Of a DNA stretch of 64,000 bases, positions 25,275 through 34,347 are shown piece after piece; within the stretch, counting starts at the first letter, position 1; every line of letters starts with the position of its first letter. The stretch is from Cyclobacterium jeungdonense. GTDB lineage: Bacteria; Bacteroidota; Bacteroidia; Cytophagales; Cyclobacteriaceae. A program made the translations under genes and the position numbers. The notes under the pieces were generated by a model. That model was not told where the DNA came from, ran no database searches, and saw nothing but the letters and a program-made list of their open reading frames with translations. Location: assembly GCF_010994275.1 (NCBI RefSeq), contig NZ_WMCD01000008.1, positions 228,950-292,949 of the forward strand, read 5' to 3'.

Positions 25275-27728
25275 TTATTTCTTTATCTCGGGCAAATTGC
25301 TTTTTAAGCTTAGAATATACTTTACCATTTCTTTAGCCTCTTCTTTTGTGTGCTGTGGATGCGCACTCATAAGGTTTTCACCCCACACACCTGCACCACC
25401 ATTAATTATTTTATCGGCCAACATATCTATAATATCAGGTTCTGGTTTATAACGTATCGCAATTTCTATATAGGAAGGGCCTACTAATTTTTGGTCAACT
25501 GCATGACAAGCTTTGCAATCACTTTTTGAAATTAGAAAATTTCCCGACTTTTCATTTATATTAACCTGCTCTGAATTATTGGGAATTACTTTTTTTTCTA
25601 ACTTGTTTTTTTCCAAATTTTCAGAATAAACCTCCGGAAGTGTCTCATTGAATTCCAGCCGACTAAGCCTCGCGTTTGTATTTGGGGCATACCAAACTTT
25701 TCCATATTCCAATATATACAAAGCCCCATCAGGCCCCAATTCCATGTCAATAATTTTTTCAAAATCAGTGGAAGGCATAAAAGGTTCCATAGCTGAATAA
25801 TTGCCTTGATTATCCATTCTCACAACCATGATCCAATTTCGAATCCAATCATAGATAAAAAGGCTTGAGTCATAATATTCAGGTAACTTAATATTAGATT
25901 TTAGGTCAGGATCGAAATGATATACAGGGCCAGCCATAGCTGTTCGACCACCTTGTCCCAAAAGAGGAAACTGCTCAGTTCTAACATAAGGATAATAAAT
26001 AAAAGCCCCTTTGGCCGGGGGTAATATTTTAGCTCCCGTATTTCGTGGGGAATTATTAATTGGTGCCTGAACATCGAAGATTTTACCAATTTTTCCATTA
26101 CTAAAATTTATGTGGGCGTAGGGAAGGTTATTTCCAACAAAGTATGGCCATCCAAAATTGCCTGCTTCCCGAGCCTGATTTATTTCATCATACCCACGTG
26201 GCCCCTGAATGCTGTCCTTACCGGCATCTGGTCCTACATCCCCCCAATACAGCCATGAATTTTTCGGATCGACGGATATACGGAAAGAATTTCGTGTACC
26301 CATTACATAGATTTCTGGACTACCTTGACTACTATCCTTAAAAAGATTACCCTCAGGTATGGTATAACTGCCATCCTTTTCTGGATGGATTCTTAAAATC
26401 TTTCCTCTCAAATCTTTAGTATTCCCCGATGAGCGTTGAGCATCAAAATCTATTCTTCCCGGCCGCTCATCTATTGGAGCGTAACCTTTTGAGTCTCCAA
26501 ATGGGTTAGTGTTATCTCCAGTGGCAATAAAAAGATTTCCTTCAGGACCAAAAGACAATGATCCACCAGTATGATTGCTTACCGAATACTCCTCGTGAAT
26601 TTTGAGAAGTATTTTTTCCGACTCAAAGTTTATTAACTCTTCTCCATTTAAGGTAAAACGGGAAAGGTGATAGTTGAATGCATTATTAGGGGCTGAATAA
26701 AAAACATAAATCCATTTGTTATCTTCAAAATCAGGATCAAGGGTAAGGCCCAATAGGCCGTCCTCGTAACGATGATAAACTGGAATAGTTCCGACAACCT
26801 TTACCTCTTTCGTCTTTTGATTGTAAACCCGTATTCTACCCTTCCTTTCAATATAAAAAATACGACCATCCTTAGCAACCGCCAGCTCCATTGGCTCCTC
26901 CACATAAGAGCTGTCCAATAAAATGTTCCTGTGAAACTGCACTTCTTCTGGGGCTGGCAAAATCGTGGCCTTTCCATAATCTAAAGGTGAATTGTCTCCT
27001 ATTACATAATCCAATCCAGCTAAAATATGGGATATAAAAGTACTGTCTCTGTATGCTTCTGGCCTATGTCCCAAGGCAGTGTAAAAAGATCTTCCTCCTT
27101 CGAATTCCTGACACCAAAAAATTGGGTGGTTGTCGCCGTGTTTTCCTCCCTGGAAGGAACTTTCGTTTACCTTCGCTAAAATTTTAATATCAGGACTTAT
27201 GGATTCGAAATTATACCACTCCTCTGTATGCTCCCATGGAAAAGGAAGGTCCCTGTTGGCTGGGTGATCTTTTTCAGTTACATAAATATCTCCTGTTTGA
27301 ATCTCAGATGGATGACTTTCAAAGCGTGCACCTAACAATTTACCATACCACGGCCAAGTGTATTCTGCTCCGCTGGCCCCATGGACCCCCAAAAAACCAC
27401 CGCCAGCTTGTACATATCGCTGCAAAGCCGCCTGTTGAGCATGGTCTAAGATGTCCCCTGTAGTACTAAGGAATACTATTGCACTATATTTTTGCAACGA
27501 ATCATCATTAAAAAAAGCTGCGTCCTCAGTAGTATCTACCTTAAACCGTTTTTCAGCTTCCAATTTTAAAAACATTTCCCTTCCATTTTCAATGGAGGCG
27601 TGCCGGAATTCAACCGTTTTGGAGAAAATTAAAATGTGTTTTTCTCTCTCACTTTCTTGTTTGCAAGAGAATATGGCGGTTATAAGCACTAATGTCGATA
27701 AAAACAAGTTACGATGTAATAGATCCAT
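25275..27728 (-). CDS. Lipoprotein with ThuA, PQQ-type sugar dehydrogenase and cytochrome c domains
   Basis: The protein has 817 residues. Residues 1-23 form a lipoprotein signal ending I-F-S-C. Residues 30-240 are a ThuA-like domain (H-I-L-I-F-S-K-T-V-E-F-R-H, G-G-G-F-L-G-V-H-G-A). Residues 260-680 are a six-bladed glucose/sorbosone dehydrogenase-type propeller (G-R-I-F-Y-I-E-R-K-G, H-T-G-G-S-L-S-F-G-P-E-G, F-G-W-P-Y-F). The C-terminal 90 residues form a cytochrome c with C-K-A-C-H and distal Met. Such fusions are common in Bacteroidota and are thought to oxidise sugars outside the cytoplasm with electrons passed to the heme. Confidence 0.88.
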   Translation of the reverse strand: MDLLHRNLFLSTLVLITAIFSCKQESEREKHILIFSKTVEFRHASIENGREMFLKLEAEKRFKVDTTEDAAFFNDDSLQKYSAIVFLSTTGDILDHAQQAALQRYVQAGGGFLGVHGASGAEYTWPWYGKLLGARFESHPSEIQTGDIYVTEKDHPANRDLPFPWEHTEEWYNFESISPDIKILAKVNESSFQGGKHGDNHPIFWCQEFEGGRSFYTALGHRPEAYRDSTFISHILAGLDYVIGDNSPLDYGKATILPAPEEVQFHRNILLDSSYVEEPMELAVAKDGRIFYIERKGRIRVYNQKTKEVKVVGTIPVYHRYEDGLLGLTLDPDFEDNKWIYVFYSAPNNAFNYHLSRFTLNGEELINFESEKILLKIHEEYSVSNHTGGSLSFGPEGNLFIATGDNTNPFGDSKGYAPIDERPGRIDFDAQRSSGNTKDLRGKILRIHPEKDGSYTIPEGNLFKDSSQGSPEIYVMGTRNSFRISVDPKNSWLYWGDVGPDAGKDSIQGPRGYDEINQAREAGNFGWPYFVGNNLPYAHINFSNGKIGKIFDVQAPINNSPRNTGAKILPPAKGAFIYYPYVRTEQFPLLGQGGRTAMAGPVYHFDPDLKSNIKLPEYYDSSLFIYDWIRNWIMVVRMDNQGNYSAMEPFMPSTDFEKIIDMELGPDGALYILEYGKVWYAPNTNARLSRLEFNETLPEVYSENLEKNKLEKKVIPNNSEQVNINEKSGNFLISKSDCKACHAVDQKLVGPSYIEIAIRYKPEPDIIDMLADKIINGGAGVWGENLMSAHPQHTKEEAKEMVKYILSLKSNLPEIKK

Positions 27729-27786
27729 ATGGGTTAAAGTATATAAAGGCAGCCGACCAACCAGTCAGCTGCTTTTTCAGATTGAA

Positions 27787-28635
27787 TTATTCAGCTCCTA
27801 AAGCTTTCAAATAATTATAACTTTCTAGCACTGCCTCCTCTCCAGCAACCTCTAGGGTTGAATAGCCATCGAATCCAGCTTTGACGAGTTCTTCATAAAT
27901 ATTCTCTATACCTACTACACCTTTACCTAATGGAATTAGAGCCATGCCGCAACCGAAAATTTTTCCTCTTTCCTCCATATATTCCTCAGGAAGATCTTTC
28001 CAGTGTACATGCTCAATTTTACTCCCTAGCTTATGAATCATTTCAACTGGATCTCCTCCGCCTAACCACATGTTTCCGGTATCAAGATTGATCCCCAAGG
28101 CATCGGAATTACAGGCATCAATAATTTTTTCCATGGTAGACACAGAATCAGTAAGGTGCCCATGAGGTTCCAATAAGATCTTCACCCCATAATCCTGGGC
28201 CATTCGCAAAGGTTCATGAAGCTTTTCACGCATTAAAAATATACCCTCGTCCGTTGTTAGACTCTTTCCGAACTCTGTATGGGTATCTCCCTCGGTAGTA
28301 ATTACATGTTTCACACCAATAGAAGCTGCCATTCTTATAGCCTTCACAATTTGGGAGGTACCATAGCGCCATGGAGCCGAAGGATCTAACAAAGTAGCAT
28401 GGGCACAAACGCTGGTGATGGTTATGCCATTGGATTCAAATAACCGTTTTAAATCAAAAGCATTTGCGTCAAGGCTTGCCACGGCATTGAAGCCGAAATG
28501 AGAGCCCAAACATGCCCCATCAGCATTGTCAGTGATATCAGCATAATTAAAGCCCCATTCTTTTATTTGTTTAACCTGCTTATCTAAAGTTTGGAATGGG
28601 TTAATAAGGGCAAAGCATCCAATTTTAATAGCCAT
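27787..28635 (-). CDS. Sugar phosphate isomerase/epimerase (TIM barrel, AP endonuclease family 2)
   Basis: The protein has 282 residues of the xylose-isomerase-like TIM barrel: G-F-N-Y-A-D-I-T-D, T-S-V-C-A-H-A, H-V-I-T-T-E-G-D, I-L-L-E-P-H-G-H, G-I-N-L-D-T-G-N-M-W, H-V-H-W-K-D and a late E (S-T-L-E-V-A-G-E). The Glu/Asp/His set fits metal-dependent epimerases or isomerases of the IolE/IolH kind. No signal peptide, so it acts in the cytoplasm on the product of uptake. It lies between SusD and the ThuA/dehydrogenase gene. Confidence 0.88.
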   Translation of the reverse strand: MAIKIGCFALINPFQTLDKQVKQIKEWGFNYADITDNADGACLGSHFGFNAVASLDANAFDLKRLFESNGITITSVCAHATLLDPSAPWRYGTSQIVKAIRMAASIGVKHVITTEGDTHTEFGKSLTTDEGIFLMREKLHEPLRMAQDYGVKILLEPHGHLTDSVSTMEKIIDACNSDALGINLDTGNMWLGGGDPVEMIHKLGSKIEHVHWKDLPEEYMEERGKIFGCGMALIPLGKGVVGIENIYEELVKAGFDGYSTLEVAGEEAVLESYNYLKALGAE

Positions 28636-28735
28636 AAGGTATATTTTTAAGTTGAACTAAATATTTACTAGTTTTTTAAGAAGCACCAGTTGGGAATTTT
28701 GAACTTAAAATTCAATATGATATTCTAAATCAAAT

Positions 28736-30466
28736 TTATCTTTCCCAACCAACATTCTGAATAAGAAGGCCATCCGAAAGATTTATTTCATCCCATGGAA
28801 TTTGCTGCAATCCAGAAGTTTTTTGAACATTTTCCCCATCTACGATGATATTAGTGCTCCCATATATATTAGGCCCGTCTTTAACTACTATTCCTGGTGC
28901 TGGAATAGTAAGAATTTGCGCAGCTTCCTCAACCCCTTGCCTTAATACATCAAAGTAACGGATCCCTTCACCAAAGAACTCTAAATGGCGTTCATGCATT
29001 ATATTTTCGTAAGTAGGGGTTAATGGATTAGCATCGACATACGATTGTCCGTAAGCACGAACGCGGACGGCATCAAGATTTGCCTGGGCATCAATACCCA
29101 TTTCTGCAGCCATCAACAAGACATCCGCATACCTAATAAGAATATAGTCTTGGTACCAAGAATTCGGCCACCCCCCTCCACCTCTACGCGTACCATCTTG
29201 TAATCCAGGTTCAGCATTAAGGGGAATGTATTTTTTATAATAAAAGCCGGTAAAGGAGCGCTGATCCTTTGTACTCCATAAATTGTAACCTTCCTCTCCT
29301 CTTTCAAGAAGAAGATTCAACAAAGAAGCGCTTCTACGAGTATCATTGGGGTCAAACAAATCCCATCCTTTTGCAAGTGGAAGCCCGATTCCCCAACCAG
29401 TACCATATACAATATCAGAATTCACCTGTCTAGGTCCTATCCATTTTGAAAAGCCATTATGATTTCCATTGAGATAAGTGGTTTTCATTGACATGATTAC
29501 TTCGGGATTATTTTCCCCCACATAGCCTGGGAAATTGGGATCGAGTCTCTGTGCCTCTACTGATCCTGTTATCCACAAGGATTGGAAATTAGGAATCAAG
29601 GAGAACCCTCCATTATTAATGATGTCCGTTAGATATCCTTTTATCTCATTTTCTGATAAGACTTCATTAATTTTCGATATTAACCCCATTTTATCCACTG
29701 ATCCTTTGCCAATGCCTAGAGGAATTTCCTGACCGGTTTTACCATAATATCCGGTGGCAAACAAATAAACACGCGCTGCCAAAGCTTTTGCAGCCCATTC
29801 AGACATTCTACCAGTAGAAGTTTCTGGAGAATATCCCCCCTTATTTAATAAATTTGCTGCATCTTCCAAATCCTGCAAAATCTGAACGTATATCAAACTT
29901 GGATCAGCTTGTGGCTCATTCGCAGGGTTTTCAGTGTTTTCAGTGATTAATGGAATATTGCCATGACGACGAACCATGCAGAAATAGATGTAGGCCCTTA
30001 ATACCTTTGCTTCTCCTTCGGCCATTTCTCTGGTTAAGTTTTCACCGCCACTCATATCCGTCCAATCAATTAAATCTAATTTACTCAATAAAGTATTGAT
30101 TCGGTTGATTGCAACCCAAGCAGCATTATAATGAGCCTTATATATATTTAATGATGAAGGGTTGACATTTATATCAAAACGGTCTACTGCATCAGCCTCC
30201 AAATTTATCCCAATAGCAGAACCTGCCACTCCGTCATCGCCCAAAATTTCAGCAGTGGTGTATTCTGCCCACCAAGAATAGGATGTGTTATCGTAATCCA
30301 GAAAACCTGCATAACAGCCTATGAGAGCTTGGTAAGCATCTTGTTGTGTTTTAAAAAAGAAAGGTTCCGTTTTTTCAGTCAAGGGTTCTGTATTTAAAAA
30401 TTCATCGCTACATCCGGTTTGTAATAAAATAATCAATAAAACGAGAAATATTTTTATAGTTTTCAT
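28736..30466 (-). CDS. SusD/RagB family outer membrane lipoprotein
   Basis: The protein has 576 residues with a lipoprotein signal (L-L-Q-T-G-C-S-D-E-F-L) followed by the typical SusD start L-N-T-E-P-L-T and TPR-like helices (A-K-V-L-R-A-Y-I-Y-F-C-M-V-R-R-H-G-N-I-P-L). The C-terminal part has R-Y-A-D-V-L-L-M-A-A-E and E-R-H-L-E-F-F-G-E-G-I-R-Y-F-D, both diagnostic. SusD caps the SusC barrel and binds the incoming ligand. It follows the susC-like gene by 15 bases. Confidence 0.95.
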   Translation of the reverse strand: MKTIKIFLVLLIILLQTGCSDEFLNTEPLTEKTEPFFFKTQQDAYQALIGCYAGFLDYDNTSYSWWAEYTTAEILGDDGVAGSAIGINLEADAVDRFDINVNPSSLNIYKAHYNAAWVAINRINTLLSKLDLIDWTDMSGGENLTREMAEGEAKVLRAYIYFCMVRRHGNIPLITENTENPANEPQADPSLIYVQILQDLEDAANLLNKGGYSPETSTGRMSEWAAKALAARVYLFATGYYGKTGQEIPLGIGKGSVDKMGLISKINEVLSENEIKGYLTDIINNGGFSLIPNFQSLWITGSVEAQRLDPNFPGYVGENNPEVIMSMKTTYLNGNHNGFSKWIGPRQVNSDIVYGTGWGIGLPLAKGWDLFDPNDTRRSASLLNLLLERGEEGYNLWSTKDQRSFTGFYYKKYIPLNAEPGLQDGTRRGGGGWPNSWYQDYILIRYADVLLMAAEMGIDAQANLDAVRVRAYGQSYVDANPLTPTYENIMHERHLEFFGEGIRYFDVLRQGVEEAAQILTIPAPGIVVKDGPNIYGSTNIIVDGENVQKTSGLQQIPWDEINLSDGLLIQNVGWER

Positions 30467-30481
30467 AGCAATTGTAAATGT

Positions 30482-33400
30482 TTAAAGTTTTATATTAACA
30501 CCTATCATAATTGTCCGTGGGTTAGGGACAAACCCATTATCCTGACCAATCTGATAACCTGTTCCACTTCCTATTTCTGGATCCATACCATTATATTTAG
30601 TGAAGGTATAGGCATTTAAAACTGCAGCATAAAATCTTAACTGGCTAAGAGGGTGAGCAGTAAAAGTTTTAGCAACATCCCAACTTAGGGTGATATTATT
30701 CAATCTGAGGAAATCAGCCTGATAAACATATATATCTGAATTATTTGTCCAATTGGTATTTGCTTTATCCAAACGTGGATAATGATTGGATGTACCTTCT
30801 CCGTGCCATCTCCCAAGAGCTTCGGATGTATAACTGGGGAAATATCTCGCATAATTATAATATGACTGTACAACCTGGACACCAGCCACTCCATTTGCAT
30901 TTACCATTAAACTAAAGGCTTGTTTATAATTTAAATTTAAATTGAAGCCGTAAACCAAATCAGGAAAAGGATCTCCAACATTTATGCGGTCATCATCATT
31001 AATAACACCGTCATTATTTTGATCAACGTATCTCAAATCACCAGGTAGAGCACTAGGCTGAATCCTAATACCATCTATTGAATAATTTTCAATTTCATTG
31101 GTATTTTGGAATATTCCGTCAGTTTCCAGCATCCAATAATACCCTAATGGGTAGCCGGTTTGTGTCCGATAATATTCCTGTGAATTATCCCACAAAGCCC
31201 CCCCAGGCCCGTGAATTATATCGTTAGGTACATCTGTAACTATATTTTTATTATATGCGCCGTTTATATTTAAACTTAAATCAAAATCACCTAAATTCTC
31301 AAAATATCCTAATGCAAGTTCTACTCCCTCATTATTGACATTACCTCCATTTATCCATGGGGGAGATAACCCAAGAACACTTTGGGTTGGTGGAGAAAGT
31401 AACCAACCTTTGGTTGCTTTGTGGTAATAGTCTAAATTTACATTGGCCTTTCCTCCAAACAAGTATGCATCAAAACCAATATTGGTTTGTTCTGATTTCT
31501 CCCATTGTAAATCAGGATTTGACATTCGGTTCAAGGCGGCTCCTGGGGCAAGAAACCCATTTTCTTGAGTTCCTAAAGAGTAGGAGTAATTGGAATTAAC
31601 CGTGGCCAGATATCTAAATGGTGGAATATTTTGGTTTCCATTTTGTCCCCAACTTCCCCTAAATTTTAAAGAAGTTAACCATGACTTTGAGGATTCCATA
31701 AAGGGCTCATCAGAAATAACCCAACCTGCTGAAAATGACGGGAAATATCCTCTTCGATTTTCTTCTGAAAAATTTGAAGAACCATCCGAACGTAAGGTCG
31801 CACTAAACAGATACTTTTCATTAAAATTATAATTGATACGACCAAAATAGGACAACAATTTATGTTCAGTAGGATATCCATCCATACTCATTAGACCCTC
31901 ATTACTTTTTCCCAATGCATTATCAATGAACGCATATTTATACTCCTGAAAAATTAAATTCTTATTTCCAGCACTGAGAAAAATACCATTGGTTTCCTGT
32001 GCCTCAGAACCAATAACCATATCAAAAACATGGTTATTAAGGTTCAATACATAAGATGCTGTATTAGTAATTACCCACCGCGTGCGGTTATTATTGCTTT
32101 GGATGACCTCATCGAATGGACGAACTGATGGATTCGCAAATTGACCTAAAGGCGGAAGAGTGGGTATATAACTTCTAAAATTTGAAGTTTCATATACTGT
32201 CCCGATACTAGATCTAATCTTAAGTCCTTCGATTGGTTGTAATTCCGCATAAAAATTACCTAAAATCTTTACAGTATTATTTTTCTGTTGGTTATTAAGG
32301 ACATACATCGCATATGGATTTGACAAAGAACCTCCTCCAAAATCCGCCAATAAACCGGTAGAGTTATCAACGAAATTACCGTTGGAATCCCTATTCCCCA
32401 AGATAGGTGGCATTGAGAGTGCTTGATTAACATAATTGCCACCACGACCATCTTGATGAGCTCCTTGTAGGTCGACATGCGTAACAGTTAAATTCTCTCC
32501 GATTTTCAAGATATTATCATAAAAATCATGTTCAGAATTTATCCTGAAAGTGAAACGTTTTAAATTATTCTGTGAGGTACCTCCAAAAATCCCACCTTGC
32601 TCAGTAAAAGTAAGCCCTGTTGAATAAACAGATTGGTCTGTACCACCTGAAAATCCTAATGAGTAATTTTGAGTAGGAACATTTTCTTCAAACAAGAGGC
32701 CAATCCAGTCAGTCCCTTCCCCCATAGAATTTACTTCTTCCATTCGTTGTCCTTGAAAAAATGGCGCATCCCCCGAATTTTCGAATTTTTCATTCATGAG
32801 CATAGCATATTCCGGAGCATTCAAAAGATCTGGCTTCTTTGCCAAACTCTGCCACCCGTAATATGCATCAAAAGTAATTTGCTTGTTTCCAGCTGTTCCC
32901 TGTTTAGTGGTGATTAAAACTACACCATTGGATGCTCTGGATCCGTAAATAGCCGCAGACGCGGCATCTTTTAATACATCAATGGATTCAATTTCAGTGC
33001 TATTAAGATATTCAATGCTTTCAGTTTGGACACCATCAACAATATATAGCGGACTGCCACTTCCAATCGTCCCCATGCCTCGGATATATATCTTTGATTC
33101 TGACCCTGGCTGGCCACCATTTTGAGTTATCGTTACTCCTGGTGCCATACCCTGTAAGGCGTTTAATGGGCTTGTAAGTAAACGGTCGGCTAAATCAGAT
33201 CCCCTAACTTGAGAAGTAGCTCCTGTTAGTAGTTTCTTTTGAAGAGTCCCATATCCAACTACTACCACTTCATCTAATGAAGTCATGTCCTCATTTAATA
33301 TGGTATTAATTATACTCTGATCACCAACGGGAATTTGCTGAGTTTCAAAACCAATAAATGAAAACACCAATGTAGCACCTTCCGGGACAGTTATGGAATA

Positions 33401-33742
33401 TGTTCCATCCAAGTCTGTTATAGTTCCTGTACTTGTACCTGGGACAGACACCGTCACTCCAGGTATTGGTTCACCATTAGAATCTGTCACTTTCCCGGAT
33501 ATAATAACATCCAAATTTTGGTCAACCTCAATAACTTTTGGTTGTTTTTGAAATATGATGGCTTTCAAAATTTCTATGTCCTTTACATGGACATTATTAA
33601 AATGAATGTAGTTTGCAAAACCTCCTTCGAGGTTTTCAGTGCCCTTCTCTGAAAGGATTATTTCATTAGCATTAACATTTCCTAAACCACATAAGGCAAG
33701 TGTGAGCGTCAGAAAATAGATTTTTGTTTTTTTGGGTTCCAT
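30482..33742 (-). CDS. SusC/RagA family TonB-linked outer membrane transporter
   Basis: The protein has 1086 residues: signal peptide (residues 7-26), a short N-terminal stretch of about 40 residues where some SusC proteins have an STN domain, a CarboxypepD_reg-like beta sandwich (I-S-G-K-V-T-D-S-N-G-E-P-I-P-G-V-T-V), a TonB box-like segment and plug (D-E-V-V-V-V-G-Y-G-T-L), then the 22-stranded barrel. It imports a ligand captured by SusD. It leads a minus-strand operon of susC, susD, isomerase, ThuA/dehydrogenase and AraC genes. No full promoter consensus is visible in the AT-rich upstream DNA. Confidence 0.95.
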   Translation of the reverse strand: MEPKKTKIYFLTLTLALCGLGNVNANEIILSEKGTENLEGGFANYIHFNNVHVKDIEILKAIIFQKQPKVIEVDQNLDVIISGKVTDSNGEPIPGVTVSVPGTSTGTITDLDGTYSITVPEGATLVFSFIGFETQQIPVGDQSIINTILNEDMTSLDEVVVVGYGTLQKKLLTGATSQVRGSDLADRLLTSPLNALQGMAPGVTITQNGGQPGSESKIYIRGMGTIGSGSPLYIVDGVQTESIEYLNSTEIESIDVLKDAASAAIYGSRASNGVVLITTKQGTAGNKQITFDAYYGWQSLAKKPDLLNAPEYAMLMNEKFENSGDAPFFQGQRMEEVNSMGEGTDWIGLLFEENVPTQNYSLGFSGGTDQSVYSTGLTFTEQGGIFGGTSQNNLKRFTFRINSEHDFYDNILKIGENLTVTHVDLQGAHQDGRGGNYVNQALSMPPILGNRDSNGNFVDNSTGLLADFGGGSLSNPYAMYVLNNQQKNNTVKILGNFYAELQPIEGLKIRSSIGTVYETSNFRSYIPTLPPLGQFANPSVRPFDEVIQSNNNRTRWVITNTASYVLNLNNHVFDMVIGSEAQETNGIFLSAGNKNLIFQEYKYAFIDNALGKSNEGLMSMDGYPTEHKLLSYFGRINYNFNEKYLFSATLRSDGSSNFSEENRRGYFPSFSAGWVISDEPFMESSKSWLTSLKFRGSWGQNGNQNIPPFRYLATVNSNYSYSLGTQENGFLAPGAALNRMSNPDLQWEKSEQTNIGFDAYLFGGKANVNLDYYHKATKGWLLSPPTQSVLGLSPPWINGGNVNNEGVELALGYFENLGDFDLSLNINGAYNKNIVTDVPNDIIHGPGGALWDNSQEYYRTQTGYPLGYYWMLETDGIFQNTNEIENYSIDGIRIQPSALPGDLRYVDQNNDGVINDDDRINVGDPFPDLVYGFNLNLNYKQAFSLMVNANGVAGVQVVQSYYNYARYFPSYTSEALGRWHGEGTSNHYPRLDKANTNWTNNSDIYVYQADFLRLNNITLSWDVAKTFTAHPLSQLRFYAAVLNAYTFTKYNGMDPEIGSGTGYQIGQDNGFVPNPRTIMIGVNIKL

Positions 33743-33906
33743 AGCTAATATTTAATTTTATAATATCATTTATTTCATTTCTTTATTCTATATTTATTAG
33801 ATTTTAACATATATTTTATTACAAAAATCAATATAGGAAGTAAAATTTACAATTATGTTTAAATTTCATCGGCGAAATATATTGAACAAAAACTTTTAAT
33901 TCTTGA

Positions 33907-34102
33907 GTTACCCATAATCCAGGTCCTGAGGAAATTGAACCGTTTGAGAAGGAAAACTTTAATTTTAAAAAATCAATCTTCGATCGGCAGTTAACCTGGT
34001 ATGATTTAATTGATGATGTAAGTAGGCTTAGGGATAGCAATGAAAATCCTTTTTTTAGGCCGGTGGTGCAGGAGGAAAAAGATTGGAATGAAGCGAAGCG
34101 GT
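33907..34102 (+). pseudogene. Possible C-terminal gene remnant running into repeat copy C
   Basis: An open frame without start codon reads P-E-E-I-E-P-F-E-K-E-N-F, then F-D-R-Q-L-T-W-Y-D-L-I-D-D-V and continues through the first part of the dispersed repeat to a TAG. The composition looks protein-like. A stop codon at 33904 closes the frame upstream. Nothing else is seen in 33,743-33,906. Confidence 0.3.
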
Positions 34103-34107
34103 AGCCC
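34031..34107 (+). repeat. Dispersed intergenic repeat, copy C
   Basis: It runs from GGGATAGCAATGAAAATCC through a T7 run, GGTGCAGGAGGAAAAAGATT and GGAATGAAGCGAAGC to GGTAGCCC. It differs from copy B at few positions apart from a short GAAGC insertion. It is followed by a GGGG-AG-CCCC mini-palindrome. Confidence 0.65.
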
Positions 34108-34207
34108 GACCCAAAGGGGGAGCCCCAAAAAGCAACCTGATATTGGACTTCAGAGTAGTTCTTGCGTAAACCGGATTGCTTTATAATTCTGTTATTGGCA
34201 TCAAAAA

Positions 34208-34345
34208 TTACTCCACCCTCATTGCCCTAAAGCATTCAAAATCTTCACTGGTTAATGGCCGGAGTTCTTCACTGGATAAGGAAATGGGAAATTCCAGTCA
34301 CCGCTCCAAAAACTCCATGCAGGCAGAAAAAAAATCGTCATCCCC
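34208..34345 (-). pseudogene. Remnant of a small gene downstream of the 433-aa gene
   Basis: In one minus-strand frame the sequence reads D-D-D-F-F-S-A-C-M-E-F-L-E-R, a TGA stop at 34300-34298, then L-E-F-P-I-S-L-S-S-E-E-L-R-P-L-T and S-E-D-F-E-C-F-R-A-M-R-V-E to a TAA at 34208. The protein-like reading on both sides of the stop suggests a broken gene tail. There is no start codon in frame. Confidence 0.35.
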
Positions 34346-34347
34346 TC

